This document shows, one piece after another, positions 42,505 through 52,361 of a DNA stretch of 64,000 nucleotides. Every line of letters starts with the position of its first letter. Position 1 is the first letter of the stretch. The position numbers and the translations under genes are program-made. Source of the DNA: Opitutia bacterium (GTDB taxonomy: Bacteria; Verrucomicrobiota; Verrucomicrobiia; Opitutales; Opitutaceae); assembly GCA_016187945.1 (NCBI GenBank), contig JACPIT010000004.1, positions 242,854 through 306,853 on the forward strand, written 5' to 3'. The notes under the pieces are model-generated. The model had not been told where the DNA came from. It did not search any database and worked only from the letters and a program-made list of their open reading frames with translations.

Positions 42505-43749
42505 ATGACCTCCACGCCCGCGCGCACGCCTGCGCTCAGTTTCATCTTCGTCACCATGGTGCTCGCGATCATGGGCATGGGGTTGCTCATTCCCGTGTTG
42601 CCGAAACTCATCGTCGAGATGCAGGGCGGCAACGAGACGGCTGGTGCGCACGCCTACGGCGTGATCGTGATGGTTTATGCGCTGATGCAGTTCATCGGTT
42701 CGCCGGTCCTCGGTTCGCTCTCGGACCGCTTCGGTCGCCGGCGCATCATCCTCATCGCGACCGCGGGCTCGGCGATCGACTACGTGATCATGGCCAACGC
42801 GCCGACGCTGTCGTGGCTCGTCGTCGCGCGCGTGATTGCCGGCTTGACGGCCGGGATCATGGCCACGGCGAACGCCTACATCGTCGACGTCACGCCGCCC
42901 GAGAAACGGGCGGGCGCGTTCGGTTTGCTCGGCGCGGCATTCGGCATCGGGTTCGTCCTCGGTCCCGCGATCGGCGGCTGGCTCGGCGACATCGACCTGC
43001 GTCTGCCGTTCTGGGTCGCAGCGGGGTGCGCGGCGGCGAACTGGGTGTTCGGATTCTTCGTGTTGCCCGAATCGTTGAAACCGGAAAACCGGCGGGCGTT
43101 CTCGTGGCAGCGGGCGAATCCGATCGGCGCGATCGTCGCACTCGAGCGGTTCCCCGCCGTGCTGTCGCTCGCGGGGAGCTATTTCATCCTGATGCTCGCC
43201 CAAATGACGCTGTTCAGCACGTGGACGCTCTACACGCTCCACCGCTATCAGTGGACGATGCGCACGGTGGGATTTTCGCTGATGTGTTCCGGTCTCTTGA
43301 TGGGGATCGTGCAAGCGACGCTCGTGCGAAAAATCGTGCCGAAGCTGGGCGATACGCGCGCGGTGGTGGTCGGCATGATCATCTCCTGCTGCGCGCACGT
43401 CTGCTACGGCCTCGCCTATGAAGGCTGGATGATCTTTGCGATCATCGTGTTCGGCTCGCTCGCGGGCATCTCGGGGCCGGCGCTGCAATCCTACATCACG
43501 AAACACGTGCCGGCGAACGAGCAGGGCGCGGTGCAAGGCGTGTTCATCGGCCTGCAAAGCCTGGCGGCGATTCCGGCGGCGCTCATGGGCACGTGGAGCT
43601 TCGGCTGGGCGATCGCGCCCGAACGCAGCGTGAAGCTCCCCGGCATCGCGTTCTTCGAGGCGGCGTTTCTCGTCCTGTGCGCCTTGGCGCTCGCGATCCG
43701 CTCGTTCCGCAAGGACCACGAGCCCATCCTGCATCCGACGCACACCTGA
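42505..43749 (+). CDS. MFS drug/tetracycline-type exporter (TCR1-like)
   Basis: Twelve helices are predicted. The MFS loop motif GSLSDRFGRRRIIL lies between helices 2 and 3, and the antiporter-type motif C region GFVLGPAIGGWLGD is in helix 5. Overall order matches TetA-class DHA1 antiporters. The substrate is unknown and no TetR-type regulator is adjacent. Confidence 0.87.
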   Translation: MTSTPARTPALSFIFVTMVLAIMGMGLLIPVLPKLIVEMQGGNETAGAHAYGVIVMVYALMQFIGSPVLGSLSDRFGRRRIILIATAGSAIDYVIMANAPTLSWLVVARVIAGLTAGIMATANAYIVDVTPPEKRAGAFGLLGAAFGIGFVLGPAIGGWLGDIDLRLPFWVAAGCAAANWVFGFFVLPESLKPENRRAFSWQRANPIGAIVALERFPAVLSLAGSYFILMLAQMTLFSTWTLYTLHRYQWTMRTVGFSLMCSGLLMGIVQATLVRKIVPKLGDTRAVVVGMIISCCAHVCYGLAYEGWMIFAIIVFGSLAGISGPALQSYITKHVPANEQGAVQGVFIGLQSLAAIPAALMGTWSFGWAIAPERSVKLPGIAFFEAAFLVLCALALAIRSFRKDHEPILHPTHT

Positions 43750-43968
43750 ACGCGCCCCCCGCGCCTCGCGCCTGCGCGTGCGGGTCGCGGGCAACCTCCG
43801 GTCGGCTTCAGCCAAGTTTTGCGCAGGGCGGACACTTGACCGCGCCGTGAAGTTGCGCACTCTCTGGCTCGCGCCCGAGACGCTTACCGGGACCGCGCGA
43901 AAGAACGCGACCCCGGCGGACCAAGCGCCCCGTCATCGACGCAAGAGCTTCAACCCCGCTTGCACACC

Positions 43969-44208
43969 ATGACTTGGAAAATCGAGATCACGGAGCCACA
44001 CAGCGGTGAACTCGGGGAGGCGATCGAGCACGCCGACCACGAGTTCGCCATGGAAGAATACTCCTACGAAAAGGGACAACTGCTCGAGGTGTTCGTCCAC
44101 AGCGCCGATCACGGCCCGTGGCACATCTTCACCGACCTCGGCTCCGGCCATCGCTTCAAGATCCCGCCGGAACGCTATCGGAAAGTCGCCGAAGTGCAGG
44201 TCGCCTAG
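43969..44208 (+). CDS. Hypothetical 79-residue protein
   Basis: ATG 43969 (MTWKIEITEPHSGELGEAIEHADHEFAMEEYSYEKGQLLEVFVHSADHGPWHIFTDLGSGHRFKIPPERYRKVAEVQVA) looks like a small acidic beta-rich fold. Codon bias supports coding. No family recognised. The Met three codons upstream (43960) is an alternative start. Confidence 0.65.
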   Translation: MTWKIEITEPHSGELGEAIEHADHEFAMEEYSYEKGQLLEVFVHSADHGPWHIFTDLGSGHRFKIPPERYRKVAEVQVA

Positions 44209-44306
44209 ACCTGCATTTTGTTTTGTCAGCTTCGCCGCCACCCGCGCCGCACGCCCGTGCGGAGTCGGTGGCGGTTTCTGTTTTCCCGCGCGCAGCGCGC
44301 GGGAAC

Positions 44307-44381
44307 TGCAGGAGCGGCTTTACGCCGCGATTCGCGCGCGGCATGCACCTCGATCCAATCGCGGCATAAAGCCGCTCCTAC
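44307..44381. repeat. Family-C hairpin, stand-alone copy
   Basis: tgcaggagcggctttacgccgcga … tcgcggcataaagccgctccta. It is directly after the 44208 gene and before the OmpW terminator; the loop differs from other copies. Confidence 0.9.
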
Positions 44382-44430
44382 AAAAACCAAACCCGCGGCG
44401 TTCGGCTGCGGGTCGTCGTTTTGAAGGCCC

Positions 44431-44473
44431 CAAACGAACAGGGCGGGCTCCACGCTGCCCGCCCTGTCGTTTG
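44431..44473 (-). terminator. Strong hairpin downstream of the OmpW-like gene
   Basis: caaacgaacagggcgggc tccacgct gcccgccctgtcgtttg is a near-perfect 17-bp stem 34 bp after the 44507 stop, read on the minus strand. Its outer arms end in AAAC/GTTT, giving a short T-rich end. It could serve converging transcripts. Confidence 0.65.
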
Positions 44474-44506
44474 GTGCGCAGTTACACTGCGCTCAAATTC
44501 CTCCCG

Positions 44507-45154
44507 TCAAAACTTCCATCCGTAGCCGATGGAGAAGATCCACGGGTTGAGCTTCGCGGTCGTCAGGCGGGAACCGCCCGCGAACACATCGCTGCCGAGC
44601 GACGTCTTCTTGAGGTCGACGTTGATGTATTGGCCGTTGCCGAGATCGTAGTCGAAGCCGACCTGGCCAGAGAGGCCGAGGCTGCTGCTCTCGAGATCGA
44701 GCGGCACACCGGCCACGCTGAGTTTCTTGTTCCAGATCAGAGTGAAGTTCACTCCGGCGCCCACGTAGGGCTGGAACGCCTGATCGGGAGCGAAGTGATA
44801 AACCGCCATGAAGTGCGGGGGCAGTTCCTGGAAGGTGCCGAGCTTGCCGACGCCGGCGAGCTTCACGTCATGCTTCTGCGGGATCGTCAGCACGACGTGG
44901 GCGGACCAATTCGGCGTGAACGCGTAGTTCACGTCGATTTCCGGGATGAACTTGCTTTGGACGCTGACAGCGTCGGCCGCGAAGTTGATGCCGAGGGCGG
45001 AGAACGCGTCGGACTTGTCGGCCATATCGACGTAAGTAGCGCCGACACGAACGTTCCAACCGGTCTTGGGCTCAGCCGCAGAGGCCGAGGCGGTGATCAG
45101 CAGCGCTGCGAGGACGCTGCCGAGGATGCGAGTTGTGGGGGTGTTTTTGAACAT
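44507..45154 (-). CDS. OmpW-family outer-membrane beta-barrel
   Basis: ATG 45154 (MFKNTPTTRILGSVLAALLITASASAAE) gives a signal peptide. The mature 190 residues read WNVRVGATYVDMADKSDAFS … EIDVNYAFTPNWSAHVVLTIPQKHDVKL … LPPHFMAVYHFAPDQAFQPYVGAGVNFT … IFSIGYGWKF, the OmpW pattern ending in an aromatic beta-signal (WKF). It is a small eight-strand pore for hydrophobic solutes. A GGTGAG site precedes the start. Confidence 0.9.
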   Translation of the reverse strand: MFKNTPTTRILGSVLAALLITASASAAEPKTGWNVRVGATYVDMADKSDAFSALGINFAADAVSVQSKFIPEIDVNYAFTPNWSAHVVLTIPQKHDVKLAGVGKLGTFQELPPHFMAVYHFAPDQAFQPYVGAGVNFTLIWNKKLSVAGVPLDLESSSLGLSGQVGFDYDLGNGQYINVDLKKTSLGSDVFAGGSRLTTAKLNPWIFSIGYGWKF

Positions 45155-45278
45155 CCAACTCACCCTACCAGAAAACGCCCGCGCTCCGCCTCGCATCGGT
45201 TGGTGAACACCCCGCGCAAATTGCCTGTGCAATTCTTGCGAAGCGCGTCCGCGCGAGAAACGCCGCTACTTCGCCGCG

Positions 45279-45932
45279 TCAGGCCGGCGGCCCCGGACGG
45301 CGCGTCCGAAACTCCGCGTAAGCCGCCACGTCCGCCTGCATCGCATCGATCGTCGCGACGAGCGGCTCGAGGCGCACGAGGCCGGAGAAAACGGCGCGAT
45401 CGCCGATCGCGTCCTCGATCACGAACGTCGGGCGCTGGCTCACCTGCAACGCGTGAAACTCCGCCGTCGTCGCCTGCAGGCGTGCGGCGACCTCGCGCGA
45501 TTGCGCGCGCTCGCGCAGGAGCGCCGCATCGAGTCCGCTCGCGGCCGCCGCGATTTCCGCGGCCACGTCGAGCCGTCCGACTTTTTTGCCTTCGCGATAC
45601 GCCGCTTGCGAGAGTGCGCAGCGCACCTCGTCGCCCGCGACGCCGAGATCGCGCGCCGCCTCGGCGACGGCGCTCGCCGCGGGATAACCGTGCGGCAGCG
45701 GCAGTTCGTAGTAGCCGGAGTTCGGCACGAACGGCGAACCCAGCACCGACGCGCTGCGCTGGAGGAACCAGTCGTATTGCGCGTGGCTCGCCGGAAAATC
45801 GTCCGCGTTCATCAGCGCGATCTTCCACTGAAACTCGGCTCGCTCCGCGTAGCGTCGCTTCAGTTCGGCCCAGGTCGGCTCCGCCCAGAAACACCACGAG
45901 GAAGTCACTTCGAGGTAATAGGTGATTTTCAC
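45279..45932 (-). CDS. DsbA-like (FrnE-type) thioredoxin-fold oxidoreductase
   Basis: GTG 45932 gives KITYYLEVTSSWCFWAEPTWAELKRRY, matching homologues that start at this position; the track GTG at 45956 adds eight residues. The family CxxC is reduced to a single Cys (SSWCFW). The SQRPTFVIED segment provides the cis-Pro. Related proteins include 2-hydroxychromene-2-carboxylate isomerase-like enzymes. Activity as an isomerase or glutathione-dependent enzyme is inferred. Confidence 0.8.
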   Translation of the reverse strand: MKITYYLEVTSSWCFWAEPTWAELKRRYAERAEFQWKIALMNADDFPASHAQYDWFLQRSASVLGSPFVPNSGYYELPLPHGYPAASAVAEAARDLGVAGDEVRCALSQAAYREGKKVGRLDVAAEIAAAASGLDAALLRERAQSREVAARLQATTAEFHALQVSQRPTFVIEDAIGDRAVFSGLVRLEPLVATIDAMQADVAAYAEFRTRRPGPPA

Positions 45933-46117
45933 GCACCGAGTGTCGGCGCGCGGCACGACGCGTCAACGCCCCGGCGCCGCGCCACCGGAACAGCGTGCGG
46001 CAAATCTGCGTCGCGCGTGCGCGGACGCTTTTCCGCTCAAGCCGGGTGGCTTCAGGTCGATTTATCGGCTACATTCAACCCGCCGGCCACTGCCCCGCGG
46101 GCCGTGTCATCTTTTCC

Positions 46118-46831
46118 ATGTCTTCCCTGCCCTCGCCCGCTCCGGCGGCTTCCGCCGCTCGCGCCACGCAATACGAACTGCTCGGCCACTTGGCCGGCTC
46201 CGTCGCGCACGACTTCAACAACGTGCTCGCGGCCATCAGCGGCAGCGCCGGCTTGATCGAGATGGATCTGACCGGTCCGCACACGCCGCGACACATCGAC
46301 AACATCCGTCGCGCCGTCCAGCGCGGCGCGGGCATCCTGCGACAGCTCCAGTTTTTCCACCCGCGCGCGGACGGCCCGCTCGAGACGCTCTCGCTCGCCT
46401 CCGTCGTCACGCCGTTCGCGCATTCGTTGCGCGAGCAGTTTGGCGCGGCGTATTTCATCGACGTCGTCGTGCGCGAGCCGTCGCCCGCGATCCGCGCCGA
46501 CCTCACGCAGTTGCAGCAAATCATCCTCTGCCTCGCGACCAACGCGCGCGACGCCATGCCGCAAGGCGGCACGATCGAGTTCGTCGTGCAGTCCGCGCCG
46601 GACGATCCGGCCCACGTCGAGTTCAGCGTGCGCGATCACGGCACCGGAATCGCCGCCGCGACGCAGGCGCGATTGTTCGAACCGTTTTTCTCGACCAAGC
46701 CGAAGGGCAAAGGCGCCGGCCTCGGCCTCGCGATCGTCCATCGCCTGATGGAGCGGCACGGCGGCAGCATGCGCTTCACGACGGCGTCGGGCGAGGGCTC
46801 GACCTTCACGTGCCGCTTCCCCGCCGGCTGA
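46118..46831 (+). CDS. Sensorless histidine kinase core
   Basis: Only 237 residues, with no sensor domain. The H-box ELLGHLAGSVAHDFNNVLAAISGSAGL is close to the N-terminus. The ATPase follows: LATNARDAMPQGG, VRDHGTGIAAATQARLFEPFFSTKPKGKGAGLGLAIVHRLM. The HDFNN form is that of HWE/HATPase kinases found in hybrid proteins. It could phosphorylate a partner regulator or take input from a scaffold. No regulator is immediately adjacent. Confidence 0.85.
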   Translation: MSSLPSPAPAASAARATQYELLGHLAGSVAHDFNNVLAAISGSAGLIEMDLTGPHTPRHIDNIRRAVQRGAGILRQLQFFHPRADGPLETLSLASVVTPFAHSLREQFGAAYFIDVVVREPSPAIRADLTQLQQIILCLATNARDAMPQGGTIEFVVQSAPDDPAHVEFSVRDHGTGIAAATQARLFEPFFSTKPKGKGAGLGLAIVHRLMERHGGSMRFTTASGEGSTFTCRFPAG

Positions 46832-47282
46832 GCGCCGCGCGCGCCCGCGCGAAGCGTGTCATCAAACGTAATCCCGGTCGCCATCGGGGGATTTCCCTAA
46901 ACTCGCCGCCTCCGCGCGTCGATGGAGAGGACGGTCACCTCTCTCTCCGCCTGGTTGTGAAAACAACACAGTATCGTCGCGCTTGCCTGCAAACGCACCG
47001 CCCTCCGCCGGTGTGGCCGCAGAGGATTCGTTCGTTCGACCGCCGCGTCGCGGAGAGGGTGATGAGGCTCGCATTTTCTTCGTCCACGAAACGGCCAATG
47101 GGTGACGCCGCCGAAACTCACCCGCCGGCGCCCCCGGTCCCGGCGTGCCGCTTCGCGCTCTGCGCCCGCGGCTTCCGGTTCTCTGGCGCTCGTTCCCGCA
47201 GCTCCGTTCGTGCGCACTCGCTCGATCGCCACCGGTTCTCCCGCGAGACCGGCCGCGGCCTCGTCGCGCGCACTCTGTCACC
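46832..47282. other. 451-bp gap upstream of a chemoreceptor
   Basis: No convincing frame on either strand. The sequence contains short inverted fragments (gagaggacggtcacctctctctcc) and a gaccgccgcgtcgcggagagggtgatgagg stretch that may be degraded repeat DNA. It presumably carries the chemoreceptor promoter; none can be assigned by eye. Confidence 0.4.
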
Positions 47283-48863
47283 ATGAACCTTCGCTCCCTC
47301 GGTCAACGCGTGACGTTCGGCTTCGCCCTCGTCATCGCCTTCACGCTCGCGTTCGGACTCGTCTCGCTCAACCGCTTCCTCGCCGTCGCCGACTCCGGCA
47401 ACTACCTCGCCACCGATCCGATGCCGGGCACGCTCGCGATCCTGCGCGTCGGCCTCGCCTTCCGCGAAAACTACGGCCTCGTCCAAAAATACCTCAGCAC
47501 GCCCGATCGCGCCGCGGTCGGGCAGCGTCTGTCGGCCAACAAAGGCATGATCGACCAGGTGATCGCCGATTACGACGCTACGATCACCGATCCGCGCGAC
47601 CGCGCGATGTTCGACCGCTTCAAGCAGGCGCGCGTCGACTTCGTCACGGAGTTCAAAGCTGTCGTCGCCCTCGTCGACGCCGGCAAGACCGACGAAGCGA
47701 TCCGCGCCGCCGCCACACGCGTCGATCCAGCCTACGAGCGGCTCTGCACGCAATTGAACGAGCTCATCGATTTCAATCAGCAGAATCTCCAGCGCGGCGT
47801 CGGCGATGTCACGCACGCCGCGCATCTCGGCAAACTCGTCCTCCTCTTCGGTCTCTCGTTCGCCGTCGTCGCCGCGGTCGCCATCGCGTGGTTCATCACC
47901 CGGACCGCAAACCGCGCGCTCGGCTCCATCGGCTCGCGCCTCGCCGCCGGCGCCGAGCAAACGTCCGCCGCCGCCGGCCAGGTCTCCAGCTCGAGCCAGT
48001 CGCTCGCGGAAGGCGCCTCCGAGCAGGCCGCTTCGCTCGAGGAAACCTCCGCCTCGCTCGAGGAGATGGCGTCGATGACCAAGCGCAACGCCGAGAGCGC
48101 CGTGAAGGCCAAGGAAATCTCCGCGCAAACCCGCGTCGCCGCCGACACCGGTGCCGCCGACATGGACGCGATGAAATCCGCCATGGACGCCATCAAGCAT
48201 TCCTCCGGCGAGATCGCGAAGATCGTGAAGACGATCGACGAAATCGCATTCCAGACGAACATCCTCGCGCTCAACGCCGCGGTCGAGGCCGCGCGCGCGG
48301 GCGAAGCCGGCGCCGGTTTCGCCGTCGTGGCCGAGGAGGTCCGCGCCCTCGCGCAGCGTTCCGCCACCGCCGCCAAGGAGACCGCCGCGAAGATCGAAGA
48401 CTCCGTCGCCAAGAGCGAAGCCGGCGTGCAAATCTCCGGCAAGGTCGCCGCCTCGCTCCAGCAGATCGTCGCCGGCGCGCGCCAAGTCGACACGCTCGTC
48501 GGCGAGATCGCCACCGCCTCCGCCGAGCAGAGCCAGGGCATCGGCCAGGTGAACGGCGCCGTCTCGCAGATGGACAAGGTCACGCAAAGCAACGCGTCCG
48601 CCGCCGAGGAATCCGCCGCCGCCGCCGAGGAGCTCAACGCGCAATCCGCCGAGGTGCAGAAGCTCGTCGGCGAACTGCTCGCGCTCGCCGGCAACGCCGC
48701 CGCCCGCGCAACCGCCCCCACTCCCCCGCACGCGCCGGCGAGACCGCACCTGTCCACCGCGTCGCGCGCACCGCACCACGCCGCCACGCACGCCCACGCG
48801 CCCGTCCACGCCGGCGCGTCCACGCACGGCGAAGCGAGCGACAAATTCTTCCAAGACGCCTGA
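47283..48863 (+). CDS. Methyl-accepting chemotaxis protein with 4-helix-bundle-type sensor
   Basis: ATG 47283 ([32 protein letters not shown]) gives 526 residues. A periplasmic helical region of about 150 residues (4HB_MCP-like) lies between two membrane helices. The signalling part has [30 protein letters not shown] and the tip [43 protein letters not shown]. The C-terminal linker is His/Ala/Pro-rich ([16 protein letters not shown]) and ends FFQDA. No CheA or CheW is in the window. Confidence 0.92.
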   Translation: MNLRSLGQRVTFGFALVIAFTLAFGLVSLNRFLAVADSGNYLATDPMPGTLAILRVGLAFRENYGLVQKYLSTPDRAAVGQRLSANKGMIDQVIADYDATITDPRDRAMFDRFKQARVDFVTEFKAVVALVDAGKTDEAIRAAATRVDPAYERLCTQLNELIDFNQQNLQRGVGDVTHAAHLGKLVLLFGLSFAVVAAVAIAWFITRTANRALGSIGSRLAAGAEQTSAAAGQVSSSSQSLAEGASEQAASLEETSASLEEMASMTKRNAESAVKAKEISAQTRVAADTGAADMDAMKSAMDAIKHSSGEIAKIVKTIDEIAFQTNILALNAAVEAARAGEAGAGFAVVAEEVRALAQRSATAAKETAAKIEDSVAKSEAGVQISGKVAASLQQIVAGARQVDTLVGEIATASAEQSQGIGQVNGAVSQMDKVTQSNASAAEESAAAAEELNAQSAEVQKLVGELLALAGNAAARATAPTPPHAPARPHLSTASRAPHHAATHAHAPVHAGASTHGEASDKFFQDA

Positions 48864-48906
48864 CGCGCCGCCCCACGCGGCTCCGGAACGCGCCGCGACG
48901 ATCTCA

Positions 48907-48935
48907 AGGAGCGGCGATATAATATCGCCGTTCCG
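48907..48935. repeat. Short palindrome family G, copy 2
   Basis: aggagcggcgatataatatcgccgttccg, arms of 12 bp around a TATA core, 44 bp after the chemoreceptor stop and 17 bp before the stop of the convergent LysE gene. Same design as 42355-42384. Confidence 0.75.
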
Positions 48936-48951
48936 AGGACCGATCCGCCCC

Positions 48952-49578
48952 TCACCGCGGCGCCACGAGCGCCAGCCGCACCGCCAGCGCGCCGAGCACG
49001 CTGCCCATCACCCAGCGCTGAATTTTCAGCCCCCACGGTTTCTCCGCCACCGTGCGGCCGAGCGCGCCGGCGGCGAAGATGATCGCCGCGTTGCACACGA
49101 AGCTGATCGAGATTTGCACCGCGCCGAGCACGAGGCTCTGCCCGAGCACGCCGCCACGCTCGGGGTGGATGAATTGCGAAAAGATCGACAGGTAGAGGAA
49201 CGCCGCCTGCGGATTCAGCGCGTTCGTCATGAAACCCATGAAGAACAACTGCCGCGGCGTCGCATCCGGCAGCCGGCTCGTCTGCAACGCGCTGCCGCCG
49301 GGCCGCAGCGCTTTCCACGCGAGCCACGCCAGATACGCGACGCCCGCGTAGCGGATCAGGTTGTAGGCCGCCGGTGTCGCACGCAGCACGGCGGCGAGTC
49401 CGCTCGCCGCGACCGTCAGGTGAATCAGAAAACCCGTCGCCACGCCCCAGAGCGAGAGGATCGCCGCGCCGCGCCCCTGGCACAGCGCGCGCGAGGTGAG
49501 ATACATCATGTTCGGGCCGGGCGTGAGCGACATCGTCACGCACATCAGGAGAAACACGGGCCATTCCGCAGACTGCAT
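48952..49578 (-). CDS. LysE/RhtB-family amino-acid exporter
   Basis: The 208-residue protein starts MQSAEWPVFLLMCVTMSLTPGPNMMYLTSRALCQG with the LysE signature TPGPNxxY. Six helices follow, including FFMGFMTNALNPQAAFLYLSIFSQF (family block NPKxxLFF). It exports amino acids or derivatives such as homoserine lactone across the inner membrane. It is convergent with the chemoreceptor. Confidence 0.88.
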   Translation of the reverse strand: MQSAEWPVFLLMCVTMSLTPGPNMMYLTSRALCQGRGAAILSLWGVATGFLIHLTVAASGLAAVLRATPAAYNLIRYAGVAYLAWLAWKALRPGGSALQTSRLPDATPRQLFFMGFMTNALNPQAAFLYLSIFSQFIHPERGGVLGQSLVLGAVQISISFVCNAAIIFAAGALGRTVAEKPWGLKIQRWVMGSVLGALAVRLALVAPR

Positions 49579-49647
49579 GTCCGAACCGGTAACGCGTCGC
49601 CGTCGCTCGTCGAGCGGTGAACGAGCGCCGCTCGCACAGCGGCATTC

Positions 49648-50412
49648 CTACTCGTCCGGCACAGGCCGCGGCGCCACCGCACGCAGGTCCGGCGCGGCGA
49701 CCAGGGCGTCGGGCGTCGCGAGCCGGTAGCCGTCGGGCGTGGTCACGATGCACTGCGGGCGGCTCCGCGTCGGACAGATTTTGTGCCGCAGTCGCCAGAT
49801 GTAGGTGTCGACCGTGCGCGAGGAGGCGCCGGGAGAATACCGCCAGACCTTCTGCAGCAATTCCTCCCGCGTGAGCGAGCGCCCCGGCTCCGCGGCGAGC
49901 TCTTCGATCAGGCGAAACTCCATCCGCGTCAGCGCCAGCGGCGCGCCGCGGATCTCCGCCTTGCGCGCCGCGAAGTCGATGCGCACATCGCCGAGCTGCA
50001 GCACGCTTTCCCGCGCACGCGGCTTGCGCACGCGACGCAACACGGCGTTCACGCGCGCGACGAGTTCGCGCTGCTCGCACGGTTTGGCCAGAAAATCGTC
50101 CGCACCGGCCGTCAGCGCGCGCACGGCGTCCTCGGTCGTATCGGCGCCCGTGAGCACGATCGTCGCGCCGGCGTAGTTCCGCTCGCGCAGCGCGGCGAGC
50201 ACCTGCCAGCCGTTCATCTCGGGCATGTCGATGTCGAGCAGCAGCACGTCGGGCGCCGCCGCCGCGATGCGCGCGAGGCCCTCGCGGCCGTTGGCCGCTT
50301 CGTCGGTCGCGTAGCCGAGCGCGCGCAGCAGCGTCGTCAACGCGCGCCGCGCCTCCTCGTCATCGTCGACGATGAGCACCCGTGGAGCCGCCGCTGCATC
50401 GGGAATGGGCAT
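49648..50412 (-). CDS. OmpR/PhoB-family response regulator
   Basis: ATG 50412 (MPIPDAAAAPRVLIVDDDEEARRAL) gives a receiver with phospho-Asp in VLLLDIDMPEMNGW and Lys in DFLAKPCEQ. The winged-helix effector is LALTRMEFRLIEELAAEPGRSLTREELLQKVWRYSPGASSRTVDTYIWRLRHKI. It activates or represses transcription of unknown genes. It is divergent from the haem-type chemoreceptor at 50532, with about 120 bp between the starts. Confidence 0.9.
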   Translation of the reverse strand: MPIPDAAAAPRVLIVDDDEEARRALTTLLRALGYATDEAANGREGLARIAAAAPDVLLLDIDMPEMNGWQVLAALRERNYAGATIVLTGADTTEDAVRALTAGADDFLAKPCEQRELVARVNAVLRRVRKPRARESVLQLGDVRIDFAARKAEIRGAPLALTRMEFRLIEELAAEPGRSLTREELLQKVWRYSPGASSRTVDTYIWRLRHKICPTRSRPQCIVTTPDGYRLATPDALVAAPDLRAVAPRPVPDE

Positions 50413-50531
50413 GGGACTGAGTCTATTATCGACGGGTCGCCGGCAAAGCGAAGCCCGATTTTGACCATTCTGTGACGCATCGCGCCCGCCGCTGCGTCGT
50501 TGTTGGTAGCGGCCACCCCTTCCGCCCCCCA

Positions 50532-52175
50532 ATGAAAATCGGCACCAAGATCATTGCCGGCACGCTGCTGGCAGTGCTGCTCACCGTCACTGTCACCCTC
50601 GTCGTGCAGAATGTCGTGATTCACCGTCAAGGCGCCAGCCTCACCATCGCCACGATGCGCGCCGCGATCGTCGAAGCCGAGCACGTCCGCGAAAGCATCT
50701 CGCGCCTCGGCCAGGGCGGCGCGTTCGACCGCAAGAAGCTCCTCGCCGAATACCGGGCGAGCGGCGATCTCCGCAGCTCCACACTTTACCGCACCATTCC
50801 CGTCGTCGCCGCGTGGGAGGCGATCGCGAAGGCCGCGCAGCAGGAAGGTTTCGAGTTCCGCGTGCCCAAGCACCAGGCGCGCAACCCGCAGAACAATCCC
50901 ACGCCCGAGGAGGCCGCCATCCTCGCCGATCTCGAGAGCGGTCAGCGCGAGGAATACATCCGCATCGATCGCGCCGCCAATCTCCTCGTCTACGCGCGCC
51001 CGATCAAGCTCAGCGCCGACTGCCTCACCTGCCACGGCGACCCGATCGACAGCCCGACGCACGACGGCAAGGATCTCCTCGGTTTCGCCATGGAAAATTG
51101 GAAAACCGGCGAAGTGCACGGCGCATTCGTGCTCAAATCCCCGCTGGCGCGCGTCGACGCTGTCGCGCGTGCCGGCATGTTCTCGAGTCTCGCCTGGGTG
51201 CTGCCGGTCACCGGCCTGATCGCCGGCGGCTTCATCGTCCTCAATCGCGTCCTCATCGTTCGCCCGCTCGGCCGCTCGATCGAGAGCCTGCAAAACACCA
51301 GCCACGAAACCAGCGCCGCCGCGCGTCAGATTTCCGACGCCAGCAACGGCCTCGCCAACGGCGCCTCCGAACAAGCCGCGTCGCTCGAGGAAACCTCCGC
51401 CTCGCTCGAAGAGATGGCTTCGATGACGCGGCGCAACGCCGACCACGCCGCCGCCGCACGTCGGACCGCCGGCACCGCCCGCCAATGCGCCGATACCGGC
51501 CACGCCCGCATGGCGCAGATGCAGACCGCCATGCGCGCCATCGAGACGGCCAGTCAGGACATCACCCATATTCTCAAGACGATCGACGAGATCGCGTTTC
51601 AGACCAACATCCTCGCGCTGAACGCCGCCGTCGAAGCCGCACGCGCCGGCGACGCCGGCGCCGGATTCGCCGTCGTCGCCGAGGAAGTGCGTGCGCTCGC
51701 CCAGCGCTGCGCCGCGGCCGCGAAGGAAACCGCCGCCAAGATCGACGACAGCGTCCAGCGCAGCCACCACGGCGTGCAGATCAGCAGCGATGTCGCCGGG
51801 AGCTTCGAGGAAATCCTCCGCCACGTGCGCGAACTCGAAGCGCTCGTCGGCGAAATCGCCACCGCCTCGAACGAGCAGCACACCGGCATCGGCCAGGTGA
51901 ACACTGCCGTCACCGCGATGGACAAGGTCACGCAAGGCAACGCCGCGCATGCCGAGGAAACCGCCGCCGCCGCCGCGCAGCTCGACTCCCAAACCGTCGC
52001 GCTCGACGACGCCATCACCGAACTCCGCCACCTCATCGGCGGCGCCACCGAGACCTCGCTGCCGGCCGCGGTCGCGATTGCCGCCGCACCCACGCCTCCA
52101 TCCGCGGCACCGCACGCGCCGCGCGTCGCGGCGAACGCACGCCCGCGAGCTCATGCTCCACGCTCCCCTCTGTGA
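50532..52175 (+). CDS. Chemoreceptor with Tll0287-like (DUF3365) CxxCH sensor domain
   Basis: ATG 50532 ([26 protein letters not shown]) begins with a membrane helix. The periplasmic domain carries [16 protein letters not shown] at about residues 155-170, the c-type haem motif CxxCH of Tll0287-like sensors. After the second helix come [23 protein letters not shown] and the tip [42 protein letters not shown]. It probably senses redox state or gases. It is coded next to an OmpR regulator on the opposite strand. Confidence 0.9.
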   Translation: MKIGTKIIAGTLLAVLLTVTVTLVVQNVVIHRQGASLTIATMRAAIVEAEHVRESISRLGQGGAFDRKKLLAEYRASGDLRSSTLYRTIPVVAAWEAIAKAAQQEGFEFRVPKHQARNPQNNPTPEEAAILADLESGQREEYIRIDRAANLLVYARPIKLSADCLTCHGDPIDSPTHDGKDLLGFAMENWKTGEVHGAFVLKSPLARVDAVARAGMFSSLAWVLPVTGLIAGGFIVLNRVLIVRPLGRSIESLQNTSHETSAAARQISDASNGLANGASEQAASLEETSASLEEMASMTRRNADHAAAARRTAGTARQCADTGHARMAQMQTAMRAIETASQDITHILKTIDEIAFQTNILALNAAVEAARAGDAGAGFAVVAEEVRALAQRCAAAAKETAAKIDDSVQRSHHGVQISSDVAGSFEEILRHVRELEALVGEIATASNEQHTGIGQVNTAVTAMDKVTQGNAAHAEETAAAAAQLDSQTVALDDAITELRHLIGGATETSLPAAVAIAAAPTPPSAAPHAPRVAANARPRAHAPRSPL

Positions 52176-52361
52176 TTTTTCGGGACAGGAAGGACGGCGG
52201 ACCCGGTTGCCCGTGCGGCGCCGGGTCCGCTTGTTTTTCGCTCCGCCATTTTCTCAACTTTGTCCAACTTGCGCCGATTTCCTGTGCGGCAAGGCGCGCT
52301 CCGGCACCTCAGCCGGGAGTCGCGGCCCGGACGAGGAAGACGCGGCGCCCTCGTTTTCGTC

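Noticed and set aside
41356-43860. 834-residue minus-strand ORF
   Set aside because: Antisense shadow of DUF1684 and MFS genes; His/Arg/Asp-rich with no domains.
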